Origin: Geosiphon pyriformis | Lineage: Eukaryota; Glomeromycota; Glomeromycetes; Archaeosporales; Geosiphonaceae | Length of the DNA: 64,000 bases | NCBI GenBank assembly: GCA_016748015.1 | Contig: JAAOMT010000468.1 | Location: 102,998-166,997 of the forward strand | Direction: 5' to 3' | Shown: in pieces, positions 35,820-47,970 of the stretch | Layout of the letters: each line of letters starts with the position of its first letter | Numbering within the stretch: position 1 is the first letter of the stretch | Notes under the pieces: model-generated | Seen by the model: the letters and a program-made list of their open reading frames with translations, nothing else | Told to the model about the DNA's origin: nothing | The model's database searches: none | Position numbers and translations under genes: made by a program

Positions 35820-36760
35820 GCTCCAATCAGAACAATTGGAACAAATGAACATGGGAAACTTAGATTCACTTCAATGTATGCAACTTAAGATGTTGCTCAA
35901 CAATTTCAATGATATCTTTGCCAGCAAAAACAAGTTTGGCCAAACTGACATCATCCAGCATTAGATCAAGACTGGAGATGCAATGCCAATTAAACAAAGA
36001 GCATACAAAGTACCACTAGCTAGTCATGAGATTATCTGTCAAGAGATAAACTGAATGCTTGACAATGAGCTAATTCAGCCATCAATAAGTCCATGGTCAT
36101 TACCAATGGTACTCATCCAGAAAAAGAATGGAAAAATCTGCTTTTGTGTGGATTATAGAAAACTCAATATAGTAACTTATGGAGATAGCTATTCCACTCC
36201 ATGGATCTAAGAATTATTTGACACTTTTAGTAGAAACAAATGGTTTTCAACATTAGATTTGGACAGTGGTTACTGGCAAGTAGCCATGGATTCAGCTGAC
36301 AAAGAAAAGATGGCATTTACCACCAAAGAAGAGAATTTTGAATTTGAAGTAATGCCATTTGGCTTAACCAACACACCAGCCACTTTCTAATGGCTAATGG
36401 AAATTGTTTATACTGGCTTATTGTGGAAATCAGTAGTTGTATACTTGGATGACACCAATATATTCTCAAAAATATTTGATGATTATCTTTATCATCTTCA
36501 ACAAGTGTTCGAAAGACTAAGAAGAGCAGAACTAAAATTAAATGCAACAAAGTGTTTTTTCGGCAAGACAGAACTAAAATTCTTGAGACACATAGTCAGC
36601 AAAGACAGCATCAAAACAGATCCAGAGAAAATAAAGATAGTAAAGAACTTTCTAGTGCCAACCAATATAACAGAACTGAAATCATTCTTGGGATTCGCCA
36701 GCTACTATCAATATTTTATCAAGAACTTTTTCAAGATAGTATAGCCACTCAACCAACTGC
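35820..36760 (+). pseudogene. Ty3-B reverse transcriptase
   Basis: Contains KNGKICFCVDYRKLNIV, FSTLDLDSGYWQVAMDS, EVMPFGLTNTPATF (then a stop from CAA), KSVVVYLDDTNIFSKIF (YLDD at 36442-36453), LKLNATKCFFGKTELKFL and FLGFASYYQYFIKNF. The catalytic box is intact, but stops (for example at 36208 and 36388) prevent a full protein. Confidence 0.9.
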
Positions 36761-36769
36761 AAACCAAGA

Positions 36770-37240
36770 ATACAAAATATAAATGAACAGAAAGTCAACA
36801 AAAAGCTTTTGATATTCTGAAAAAAAAGCTCATTCAAGTTCCAGTACTGATCTATCCAGATTACAGCAAACCATTCATCATTACCACCAATGCATTTGGC
36901 CAAGTATTGGGAGCGGTACTATTTCAGAGAGGACCAAATGACAGAGAACATCCAGTAGCATATGCCAATAGAGGTTTAACACCAGCCGAAAAGAACTATG
37001 GAACACCAGAACAAGAACACTTAGCGATATACTGGGCAGTCATGAAATGGAAAAAATATTTGAGCCAGAAGTTTGAAGTATACACAGATCACAAAGCATT
37101 AACATCACTTCAAAAACAAGAATTTGAAGATAAAAAACAGTCAAGATGGAAAATGGCACTTGTACCATATAATTATATTATACATTATAAAAAGAAAAAA
37201 GACAACAGAAATGCTGATGGTTTGTTGTGAATAAAACAAA
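36770..37240 (+). pseudogene. Ty3-B RNase H domain
   Basis: Reads PFIITTNAFGQVLGAVLFQ, where TDAS has become TNAF (the first catalytic Asp is lost by G-to-A), then HPVAYANRGLTPAEKNYG, then TPEQEHLAIYWAVMKWKKYL and FEVYTDHKALTSL. Open from 36907 to 37230. It ends NRNADGLL, typical of the RH end, then a TGA. Confidence 0.87.
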
Positions 37241-37379
37241 TCTAAGAACATTTCAACCCAAAAATATAACAAAACCAGAACAATACCAATAAAAAATATA
37301 ACAAAAGATAAACATACAAAAATATCAACAACTGCAACATTATATAAACACTCAACAGTTCAAGGAAAATTTATCTCAA

Positions 37380-38600
37380 ACAGAACGAAAGAGTATCAAA
37401 CAACAATCAAAATATTTTATTACTCACTAAAATATATTTTATCAGAAAAATAGAAGAGATCTAGAACAACCAACCAGAGTAATTACAAAGCCAGAAAAAG
37501 AGACAATATTATTCAACATGCACTCAAATCCAACAGCAGGACACTTTTACAAAGAAGCAACCATGGAAAGAACCAGAAAAAAATACTATTGACTATCAAT
37601 GTATCCAGACATCATCCAATATGTTCAAAATTGTGATGCTTGTTAGTGAAGAGAAGGTATGAAACCCAGTGAACTATTAAGATTAATCAAAGTGGGACAA
37701 CTATTGGACCATATTGGAATTAATTTAGTTGAACCATTAACAATCACCAGCGGAGGAAACAGGTACATAGTAGTAGCCATAGACTATCTCACTAAATGGC
37801 CAGAGATGAAAGCAATTCAAAGAGCAGATGCAGAATCCGTTGCCAAATTTGTTCATCAAGATTTAATTTGTCAACATAGATGTCCAAAGAAATTATTATC
37901 AGACCAAGGAACTCATTTTATAAACAGAACATTAACAGAATTGAGCCAAAGATTCAGAATTAAGAGACCACTATCATTACCATACCATCCACAAACCAAT
38001 AGATTAGTCAAAAAATTCAACAGAACATTGTGTGAAGCAATAGCTAAGCTCAGCCAAGAAAACCAGAATGATTGGGATTTGTTGATACCATCAGTACTAT
38101 TTGCTTATCAGACAATGAAGCAAGATACTACACAAGCAACACCATTTGAATTAGTATATGGTAGAACAGCAATACTACCAGTGGAAATAGAAGTCAGCAC
38201 ATACCCAACTGAACCAATAACAGAAGAAAATTTCAAAAACACATTGTTGAGAAAAACATATAACTTAATGGAACATTAGAAAACAAATGACAAAGAGCAG
38301 CTGATAACATACAAAGATCACAAGAGAAACAAAAAGAAAGACATGATAACCAACTACCAGATAAACCAGTTGAATTCAAGATTGGAGACAAAGTACTACT
38401 ACATTATACCAAAGCGGAAAAACAATGGAGTGGAAAATTTGACCCCAAATAGGACGGACCATTTCACATAGAAAAAATTCTAGGAAATGGAGCTTATAAA
38501 TTAAGATTGAATAACAAAATCTTGATCAAAGCAGCATATAGAGATTGACTGAAACCATACCACTATATAGCATCATCATCCACCAATAATATTCTACAAT
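37380..38600 (+). pseudogene. Ty3-B integrase
   Basis: Zinc part MHSNPTAGHFYKEA and VQNCDAC. Open core 37659-38279: HIGINLVEPLTITSGGNRYI, AIDYLTKWPEMKAI (Asp), LLSDQGTHFINRTL (Asp) and YHPQTNRLVKKFNRTL. In the last, the catalytic Glu of LVERFN is now Lys, so the DDE triad is broken. Tail: FELVYGRTAILPVEIEVSTY and FKIGDKVLLHYTKAEKQWSG, a gypsy-type C-terminal fold. I see no chromodomain. Confidence 0.9.
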
Positions 38601-38712
38601 TAGGAGTACAGAGAATACTAGTCCAACCAGATGAGATTCCACGAAATCTGGAACTAATCATTATCATTGACAACAACATGTCCAATTGATCAACAAAAAA
38701 ATATATAAGAAC

Positions 38713-39365
38713 ATGGTCGATGTAACAGAAGAAATCAGAAAAATGGAAATTACGGACAATATCCATTCACTAGCCCAACAAATTTTTTAATTAATCCAAC
38801 ACCAGGAGATGAAAATTACAATCAATCAACAAACTATTCGTTACAAAAATACAGCAAAGATACCACAAAACAAAGCACAAAAAAGACTCGAAAATGTTGT
38901 TGACAAGATCATGACCAAGATAAAATTGGCCATAAAAGAACAACAAATAGTCAGATTACACCAAGAACTTACCAGAAAAACTTGAACTTGGTGGATGCAA
39001 CAATTTCTGAAAAACTATTGTCATTTCCACTTGGGACAACACGTAAATATCTAGAATTTGTACACCAACAAAACAAAATGGTTATTCGACACAACAATAC
39101 TGAGACAACTGGAACAATTTGTGGGAAAGAACAATCTAATCACACAAGCTCGAGCCATTTACTGGCTATATATGGGATTTTAAGACCGACCAGAAATCTT
39201 ACTTAACACAACAATAGATACAGTTACAAGTAATTAATTGGGAAAAATAACCAACACCCAATTTGAAGAACTATAAACTAAAATAACACAAATAATACTT
39301 GAAAAAAAAGTTCAAGAAATAATTCAAGAAGGGAAATTAAAGAAATTAGATTTCGATGGAGCTTA
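38713..39365 (+). pseudogene. Ty3-B ORF3: post-integrase ORF of unknown function
   Basis: MVDVTEEIRKMEITDNIHSL at the start; later FLKNYCHFHLGQHVNI, NLYTNKTKWLFDTTIL, QLEQFVGKNNLITQARAI and TQFEEL. About 215 codons with several stops and one or two frame shifts. The same sequence is conserved in Ty3-C (29356-30006). No signal peptide, membrane span, zinc motif or catalytic motif that I recognise. Confidence 0.6.
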
Positions 39366-39385
39366 ATATTAAAAAGAGAAAATAA

Positions 39386-40275
39386 TGTTACTCATAGAAT
39401 ATAGGAAATATAGTATTATTAGTCAGTAGATATTAGCCAATCAGATGTAGATGTAGTAAATGTGGAATTTCAGAATTCTCCAACAAGGAATCATAGGATT
39501 CCAGAATTTCAGGATTCCTCTCATCAGAAATTGCAGAATTCCAGAAATTCTAGGATTCCTGTTACAAGGAATTGAGGAATTAAAGAATCTCAAATATGTA
39601 TATATAGCAGTAGTATTAGAAGCAGAAAAGACAGAATTGACACCAAGAATCCTTAGCTTAGTTACCACAATCCTCAAATAAATAATTATTTCACTATATT
39701 AAATTCATTCTTCACCATCAACACTTCATGTTGATAGTAATGGATACTTAACCATACTGGAACAATAGCTCTTGATTATGGCTATTGACAGGATACTAAC
39801 TTGCAAATTGCCTTGGTTTATTTCTTATTTTCTCTTTTATCTTTTTTTATTTTCTTTGTTGTTTACTAACTTGATTAAAGGATTTACTCTTGGAGGACTC
39901 ATGGAGGAATAAAACTTACTTAAAAAAAATACTTACTTTTGGAGAACTTACAGAAGAATAAACTTGCTTAAACAATACTTACTCTTGGAAGACTTATGGA
40001 GGAACTGACGTTAGGAAACAGCACTGGTATATACTTACAAAGAATATCATACTAGGAGAATCATCAACCATCAAGCTGAGCAAGCAATTAACAAAACTAC
40101 GGATTCAAGAAACTACTGATAAACTGTTACCATTGAATCTCTGTCCATTATACAAAGAATTCAATTGGAAAACCTTTAGATAAAATACCTTCAAATTATC
40201 ATCATCACCAATCGCTTTGTGCACCAAGTTATGGATTTGTTATTCATTCAACACCCCAAAGATTCACCTGTAACA
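39386..40275 (+). repeat. 3' LTR of Ty3-B (type I U3)
   Basis: Starts TGTTACTCATAGAATATAGG after a purine tract (AAAAAGAGAAAATAA), ends CACCTGTAACA. GAATTCC/GGATTCC repeats at about 39460-39580. Right flank ATGTTTATTATATTAATAG is gag of Ty3-G on the minus strand. Confidence 0.92.
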
Positions 40276-40352
40276 ATGTTTATTATATTAATAGTACTTC
40301 TGAATGTGTGGTAATATGATGGATTAGCAAGTGAGTTAAATTTTTGTTTTTT

Positions 40353-40730
40353 TCAAGTGGGTAGTTGAAATGTTTTTGGTGTTTCTACTAATGTTTGTAG
40401 CCTTTTTTTTCTTTTGTCAGCAAACATGATGGAAAATTTCTGCTTGGTGTATTTTTCAATTTCCCTGTTTATTTTTATAATTAGAGATGCAAATAAGTAG
40501 TTTTGTGGAAAGATAGTGCTTTGAAGTAGTTCATTGAAAAAATTGTTGAAGACAGATTCTGGATCTTCTTGGCCTTTCAAATAATATACTATTCTCTCAT
40601 TAATGTAATAGTTGAAAGCTGATTCTGTTGGCCAACTATTATTTGTTAATCCAAGATGAGTGTAATAATGTTGGAATAAGGATTTTGCAAATCTCAAATG
40701 GTTTGTTCCTGTTTCTTTGGATTTTGCCAC
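40353..40730 (-). pseudogene. Ty3-G gag N-terminus, truncated
   Basis: Open for 125 codons (GTNHLRFAKSLFQHYYTHLGL, IEKYTKQKFSIMFADKRKKRL), closely similar to gag of Ty3-A (7276-7842). It ends at a TGA in place of a Trp codon, and the copy is cut at 40276. Confidence 0.85.
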
Positions 40731-40795
40731 TGTTTTAGATAATTGTTTGTTGGTATCAGTTCTCTGTTAAATTATATTTCACAGAGAGCACCAAA

Positions 40796-41626
40796 TGTTA
40801 TAGGTAATTATTTGGGGGTCTCAAAACAAATAACAAACCTGTAACTTGGTGCTCAATTGATATAATAATGTTGGCTTCTGAAAGTTGACTGTATCTGAAA
40901 ATTTTGGTAAAGTCTTTTGTATAATAAACGGAGATTTCAATGTGATTTTTTTTAAATAGTGCTTCTAGTGTTGACCCATGGATTAAGTAGTTGTTGTCTG
41001 TTACTTTCCAGAATTGCAATTTCATCAATTTTTTTCTTGGTGTGGTGGTTGGCAATTTCCTAATAAGCTATCCTTAAATCTGAGTGTCTACTTTTATTTC
41101 TGGGTCTTTTACCAGTACTATATTCTGACATCAATAACTTAGCACTTTAATTCTTTAATCAATTAGTACATAACAAGAAATAACAAAATAAAAAAAATAA
41201 AAAAATAAGCCAAGACAATGAATATTAGTATTCTGTCAATAGTCATAATCAAAAGCTATTGTTTTAGTGTGATTAAGTATCAATTACTATCAACATAAAA
41301 TGTTAATAATGGTAAGTGTATTTGAGATATTAAATAATTATTTATTAATATTTGTAATGTGGAAGGTTGCTTAGATCAAATCTAAACTTAGAAGTCTGTC
41401 TTTTCTGCTTCTAATACTACTGCTATATATATTTAATTTATGTTCTACAAGATTACTTACATTCTCAAATGATGTGCTATAATTTCTTAAGCAATGCTTA
41501 CATTACTAAACAAAATGCCCTAATTTTCTAACATTGCTTCATATTGCTAAGTAATATGTTTACATGCTAACTATTACTTCTTTAATGGTCTATTATTTTC
41601 TATATCTGTTTTCTTTATAAGTAACA
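40796..41626 (-). repeat. 5' LTR of Ty3-G (type II U3)
   Basis: On the minus strand it starts TGTTACTTATAAAG at 41626 and ends with TAACA at 40796. It carries the same arrangement as the Ty3-A LTR, including a decayed version of the AGCAATGTG palindromes near 41495-41570. About 831 bp. Confidence 0.85.
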
Positions 41627-43594
41627 ATAATTACTAGCAAGTAATTATGAATTCAAATAACAAAAAAAAGACCATATTTACTATTAGAAAAAGAAATTTT
41701 GAATTTGATGTTATGCCATTCAGCTTAATTAATGCTCCAATTACTTTTTAATGACTTATGAAAATTGTTTATACTGGACTACTATAGAAATCAGTAATAG
41801 TTTACTTAAACAACACTAATATGTTTTCTAAAATATTTGATAACCATTTTTATTATCTCCAATAGATGTTTAAAAAGTTAAAAAGAGCCAGACTAAAGTT
41901 GAATGCTACTAAATATTTTTTTGAAAAAAATAAACTCAAGTTTCTGGAACATGTTGTAAGCAAAGACAACATAAAAACAGATCCAGACAAGATTGAAATA
42001 GTCAAAAACTTTTTAATATTAATAAATCTTATAAAATTAAAAGTATTCTTAAGATTTGCTAAATACTATTACTATTTTATTCAAAACTTCTTCAAACTGG
42101 CTCAACTATTTTACTAGCTCTAAGAAAAGAATGTTAAATATAATAGACTAAAACCCAATAAAAAGCTTTTGACATTTTAAGAAAAAAGCTTATTCAAGCT
42201 CTAGTATTGATTTATTCAGATTATAGCAAGTCATTTATTATTATTATTGATACATTTGGTTAAGCTTTGAGAGCTATATTATTACAAAAAAAAACAGATA
42301 AATAAAAATATCTAGTAATATATGCCAGCCAAAGTTTAAGTTCAGCTAAAAAGAATTATAAAACTCCAGTATTAAAATACTTAGCTATTTATTGGGCTAT
42401 CATTAAATAGAAAAAATACTTAAAACAAAAGTTTAATATATATATTGATCACAAAAGATTGATATCAATTCAGAAACAAAAATTTAAAGACAATTACTAT
42501 GCAAAATAAAAAATAGAATTATTACTATTTAATTATACTATATATTATAAAAAGAAAAAAAAATAGAAATATCAATAATTTGTTATAAATAAAACAAATT
42601 TAAATATTTCAATTCAAAATATAACAAAAAATAAACACACAAAAATATTAACAACTCTAATATTGTATTAATACTCAACAGTTTAAGGAGAAATTATCTT
42701 AAAAAGAACAAAATAACATAAAACAACAATCAAAATACTTTATTATTTACCAAAATATACTATATTAGAAAAACAGAAAAAATTCAGATTGGTCATTTAG
42801 AGTAATCACGGAACCAGAAAAAGAAACAATACTGTTCAACATGCTTTTAGATCCAACAGCAAAACATTTTCATAAAAAAACAACTATAAAAAGAACCAAA
42901 AAAAAATATTATTGGTCATTAATATATCCAAACATTATTTAATATGTTTAAAATTGTAATATTTGTTAGAGAAAAAAAGAAATAAGATTCAGTAAACTGT
43001 TAAAACCAATCAAAGTAAAACAACCATTTGATTAAATTGAAATTGACTTAGTTAAATCATTAACTATTATTAGCAGAGGCAATTGATATATAGCAATAGC
43101 CATAAACTATCTCACAAAATAGCCAGAAGTAAAAACAATTCAAAAAGCAGATGCAAAATCTATAGTTAAATTTGTTTACCAAGATTTGATTTATTAATAT
43201 AGATGTCTAAAAAAATTATTATTAAATCAAAAAACTCGCTTTGTGAATAGAACATTAACAAAATAAAGTCAAAGATTTGAAATTAAAAGACCATTATTAT
43301 CATCATATTATCTACAAACAAATAACTTAATCAAAAGATTTAACAGAATATTGTGTAAAGTGATAGTCAAGATTAGCCAAAAAAACCAGAATAAATGAGA
43401 TTTGTTTATATTATTAGTACTATTTGCTTATTAGACAATAAAGCAAGATACCATATAAGCAATATTATTTGAATTTGTTTATAGTAAAACAGCAATATTA
43501 CCAGTTGAGCTAGATATTAATACATATTTAATAAAACCAATAACAGAAGCCAACTTTTAAAGAATATTACTAAAAAGAAAATACAATTTAATAA

Positions 43595-44567
43595 TGTTAC
43601 CAGTAGAATTTTAGCTATTAAGTAGCATGAAATTATTCTTATAATTCTTATTATTAATTAGCATATATTATTATAATTTTAATTATCACTTATTATTTAA
43701 CCAAATTATCAAATATCATCATTCAATTAATAATCCGATTTGTATCATAGAAATTAAGATGATCAAATTACACAATATTCTGAACCATTTAATATAGTCA
43801 AAATTCGCCGAAATTAATGAAAATTGGCCGAAATAATCAATAGTTTGTAGAAATAACTTGTAGTTCACCAAAATATATCTTTAATTTGCCGAAATTAGAG
43901 CAAAGAGAAAAGTGCAAGTTCAAAGACTAGTACTACAACAAGTTGTATAAAAGAAGAGCTTTTCTCGTCAAGAAAATATATCTTCTCATAATATATTATC
44001 ATAGTATCTTACCTTAGATATCTTAATTAAAACAAATTATCTTTTACATATCTTAAATAAAAATTAAATATTCAAAAACCAAATCTTTTAATTATTATAC
44101 TTGAAATTCTCTCAACACAATTAACATTTTGAAATTGATTAGCTACCAATTTCAGTAATCTGTTAATGACTTCAGGCTTGGATAGAAAACGTTTCTCTTG
44201 TTAGAATTCTATTTTTTTACATTTTTTTTATTTTTCTTTTATTTTTTCTTATCATAATTATTAGGGTAGCTTACAGACAAGATTCCTGTAAAAAAGTTGA
44301 CTTTTACAGCAAAATAACTACACATTTTTAGTGAGCTTCCAGACAAGCAATTCCTGGAAAAAAGTTGATGTTTACTACAATATAACTACATAAAGTAACT
44401 GGCAAAAAATTGGCCATTCCACTTATAAGCCCAGCAGTTTAAATTATAGGAGATAATTTGAAGATAAATTCAGTTATTGGAGATTCAACTACTTCTAAAA
44501 AACATGAATTCACAACAAACAAACATTAACAACATTTAAAAAAAGAGACCAAAAATCTCTAGTAACA
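43595..44567 (+). repeat. Solo LTR of family 2 (Ty3-D type) in Ty3-E
   Basis: Begins TGTTACCAGTAGAATTTTAG and ends CTCTAGTAACA. Full-length match to the Ty3-D LTRs with no internal region. Flanked by ATAA (43591-43594) and ATAG (44568-44571), a 4-bp target duplication with one G-to-A change. The integrase tail of Ty3-E continues on both sides, so this is a true insertion followed by LTR-LTR recombination. Confidence 0.92.
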
Positions 44568-45655
44568 ATAGAAACTTTAGAAAACAAAAGGCAAAAAGCA
44601 GCTAATAATATATAAAAGTTATAAGCAAAACAAAAAAAACAACATAATAACCAGTTATTAGATAAACTAATTGAATTTAAGATTGGAGACAAAGTATTTT
44701 TATATTATACCAAAGTAGAAAAACAATAAAGTGGAAAATTTGATTTTAAATAAAACAAATTATTTCATATTGAAAAAATTTTAGGAAATAAAGCTTATAA
44801 ATTATAATGGAACAACAAAATTTTAACTAAAACAACACATAGAGATCAACTTAAATCATATTACAATATAGCATTATTATTTACCAGTAATATTTTATAA
44901 CTAAAAGTACAACAAATACTAATTAATTCAGATAAAATTCTATAAAATCTAGAACCAATTATAATTATTAATACCAACATGTCAAATTAATCTATAAAAA
45001 CAGTATATAAAAAATTAATATACATAACAAAGCAAATAGAAAAATAAAAATTACTGATAAAATTTATTTACTAGTGTAACAACTATTTCAACTAATCAAA
45101 CATTAAAAACTAAACATAAAAATCACAATTAATTAACAAACCATTTAATATACAAAAAAAAAAAAATTTTTAATACAAAATACAATATAGAATATATATA
45201 AAATATAAAAATATAATAGAAGATATAATAACAAAAGTAAAAATATTTATAGAAATACCAAAGACAATAGTATTATACAAAGAATTAACAGAAAAAAATT
45301 GGAAATAGTAGACACAACAATTTCCAAAAAACTTTTGCTATTATTACTTGGAACAAAAACTCAATATTCAGAACTTATATACAGATAAAACAAAATAAAT
45401 ATTTAATATAACAATATTACAACAACTTAAACAATTTATAAAAAAAACAATCTATTTATACAGACATAAGCAATATACTAATTATAAACAGAATTTTAAG
45501 ACTGTCCAGAAATACTGTTATATTTAACAATGAACATAGTAATCATTAACCAATTAGAAAAAATTACTAATATCTAATTTAAAAAATTACAAACCAATAT
45601 TGTCTAAGAGATTTAGAAAATTTTGATAGAGCTTAATATTAAAAAAAAATAATAT

Positions 45656-46504
45656 TATTACTTATAAAAATTAGGAATTATAATAATAAGTAAAATAACC
45701 AATTAGAAATAGGTATAATAAAATAAAGAATTTCAGAATTTTTTTCAGAAAATTGCAAAATTCCAGAATTTTAGGATTTTTCTTGAAGAATTGCAGAATT
45801 TCTAAAAATCACATATAATACAAATTATGTATATATAGTAAGAGTATTAGAAACAGAAAAGTATTCGAAATTCAATTCAGATAGAACAGTAATTAGCAAT
45901 AACTATTTATCTTTATCATTTCTTTTAAAAAATAGTTTTCTATAACTTGAAGTAAAAATCTATCAATATCAATAAAAATATTTAATTATTATCTAATTCA
46001 TATTATTGTTACTTAATTAAAAATATTAATCATTTTTCTATTATTAACACTTCATGTTAATAGAATTCAATACTTAATTATATTAAACCAATAGCTTTTA
46101 ATTACAGCTATTAATAGGATACTAATTTTTTATTTTTATTTTTTATTTTTTTTATTTTTTTTTATTTTTTTTTATTTTGTTTCTTTGTTGTTTACTAATT
46201 AATTAAAAAAATTAAGTATTAAGTATTTAACATCAAAAATAATCTGATAAAAGATCTAAAAACAAAGGTAAAAATTTAAGGATAGCTTATCAGAAGAGCA
46301 TAACTGTTAGAATAAACTAGTCACTACATTAAAGAAAAAAATTTATAAAAGAAATCATTAATTAAATCTCTGTTTATTATACAAAAAACTTAACCAAAAC
46401 TTTCAAATTTCAAAACCTTTAAAAATTACCAATATTACCAAATATTGAGCACCAAGTTACAAATTTATTATTTGTATTAACATCTTAAATAATTATCTAT
46501 AATA
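45656..46504 (+). repeat. 3' LTR of Ty3-E (decayed)
   Basis: Aligns with the type I LTRs: TATTACTTATAAAAATTAGG for TGTTACTCATAGAATATAGG at the start, CTATAATA for CTGTAACA at the end. GAATTTCAGAATT-type repeats remain at 45730-45800. Ends directly on LINE ORF1 sequence, so Ty3-E landed in that LINE. Confidence 0.85.
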
Positions 46505-47970
46505 CTTATTACAATACAACAAACTTTATTGCTAGTTTTAAATAACCAGTTGATGATACAAGTCTTTTTATTAGCTCTTTCTAATAAAATACTTAAATCA
46601 TAAGCTATTATTTCTACAGATAAAGTAAACAAAAGCACTCTAAAATAATTTTTAAATATCCAAATTTCATGATCTTTTACAGTCTTAGCTACATGTATTA
46701 AATCTTTTTTAATTAAAAATAACTATCTAACTGTTAACTGCTTAATTTAATTTAATTTAGCAAATTCTACCACAGTCTAATTAGTTGTAATTGGATTAAT
46801 ACTATTTTATTAAACTTATTTACTACAGTAACAATCATTTTTTTTGGCATATTCATGAGAATTTTTTTGATTATTACAGCCTAATTTGACCTAATTTTTT
46901 GTTTTTTAAGATTATCATTCACTTTGATTCTTTTTTTCTTAGCTAATAATACAACTTTGTTTATGTTTTTCTCTAATATAAATATAAATCTGATAATCCT
47001 CTTAAATTTTAAGAGAATAGTAGTCCTCCAAAATTATTGATTAATAAAACCATTTTTTTAATTACTTGAGTTTTTGCAATAGTTAATTTTTTTTCCACTA
47101 CAAAGAGATTAATATCAAAAGTAAAAATTTTTTTAATAAATACTTCAATCTGAGTTTTTACTATTTTTGGATCAATCTATCTTTTGTTCAAAAAGATGTT
47201 AAGTAGAAAAGTAAAAAGTTCTTTATCTTTATTTATGCTATAATTAATTGTACTGATTAAAAAACCACATTTTAAACTAATATCTGCTTTTTTTGTTTTA
47301 GAAGTGTTTACTGCCAAACCAAGAAAAAAACCACTATCAATACCTAAAAACATATTATTATTTTCATTGTCATTAGATATACTGTTCTTATCTGATTATA
47401 TATTACTGCTAATATTAGGTTTAACCAAAGAGATATCTTTTTTATTACCAGAATCCTTGATATTGCCAATTGAAATCTTCTTTTTTTGGAAAAAAAAATC
47501 TCTAATAAAACTGTGAAAAACTTCTTTGAACACTTTTTTTTTGACATATTACTATCTAAAGCAGCCATTAAGTTTACCACAAAGAAATTATTTGTTTAAG
47601 AAATGTTGTAAGAAACTAATAAGAAAAAATAAAAAACTTTTTTTTTGAATAAAATGCTTTTTGGAGAATTAAAAACATAGGAAAGAAAGAAATTTTTTTT
47701 TCCATATTTAATTTTCATTTTATTACAACTAAAAAATTTATAAAATAATATAACTAAATTAAATAAATTGTTAAAATTAAATAAAGTAGCTTTACTTTTA
47801 ATTTTTTGGTTTATTTTTGGTTTGATAATATTTTTTTCCATAATTTTATAAATTGTTAAAATTATTGTTTAATCAACTCAAATATAATTTTGTGTTATCT
47901 ATTGTATCACAATAACTAATGTTTATGTTCCTTCATTTGAGAAAGCCAATAAGAAAATTGGCTAGTCACC
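46505..47970 (-). mobile_element. LINE 5' part with ORF1 remnant
   Basis: On the minus strand ORF1 appears to start near 47841 (MEKNIIKPKINQKIKSKATL) and can be followed to 46505 through several stops: MAALDSNMSKKKCSKKFF, QVIKKMVLLINNFGG, VIKKIPMNMPKKMIV, ILIQLQLTRLW-like, VAKTVKDHEIWIFKNYFRVL and LLERANKKTCIINWLF-like segments. This resembles, from memory, the nucleic-acid-binding ORF1 of Rhizophagus LINEs. It is cut at 46504 by the Ty3-E LTR. A 5' end near 47.97 kb is inferred from the change in base composition; a hairpin AGCCAAT/ATTGGCT lies at about 47945-47965. Confidence 0.6.

Larger units (their letters stand above)
30024..40275 (+). mobile_element. Ty3-B: best preserved family 1 Ty3/gypsy element
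   Basis: LTR (30024-30912), gag, protease, zinc ribbons, dUTPase-like domain, RT, RNase H, integrase, ORF3, purine tract (about 39371-39385), LTR (39386-40275). The two LTRs are much more alike than those of other copies here, so this is probably the youngest family 1 insertion. It still carries stops in most domains. The left side joins Ty3-C internal DNA and the right side joins gag of Ty3-G, with no matching target duplication (AGAGG left, ATGTT right). Confidence 0.92.
40276..41626 (-). mobile_element. Ty3-G: minus-strand 5' fragment of a family 1 element
   Basis: On the minus strand: LTR (41626-40796), primer binding site, gag start (MAKSKETGTNHLRFAKSLFQ at 40730), ended at 40276 by the Ty3-B LTR. 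The U3 is type II, like Ty3-A. The rest of the element is not in the window. It lies inside the RT of Ty3-E: the right flank ATAATTACTAGC aligns with GTGGTTACTGGC in Ty3-B. Confidence 0.85.
41627..46504 (+). mobile_element. Ty3-E: strongly decayed family 1 element, 5' part missing
   Basis: Begins in the RT (VMPFSLINAPITF; the YLDD box reads YLNN), then RNase H, integrase (43000-43590), a solo LTR insertion (43595-44567), the integrase tail (44568-44760), an ORF3 remnant (45030-45650) and a 3' LTR (45656-46504). The 5' end is cut by Ty3-G. The plus strand has become extremely A/T-rich; stops appear every few codons, mostly where Ty3-B has CAA, TGG or CGA. Probably an old copy. Confidence 0.88.

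Noticed and set aside
37500-38600. Chromodomain at the integrase C-terminus
   Set aside because: After the integrase tail no aromatic-cage pattern is seen; the sequence goes directly into ORF3.
38713-39365. ORF3 as an envelope gene
   Set aside because: No signal peptide, membrane span or glycosylation pattern; only the position resembles env.
40798-41055. Minus-strand ORF of 85 codons
   Set aside because: Lies within the LTR of Ty3-G; chance ORF in R/U5.
47304-47516. Plus-strand ORF of 70 codons
   Set aside because: Antisense shadow of the minus-strand LINE ORF1 remnant.
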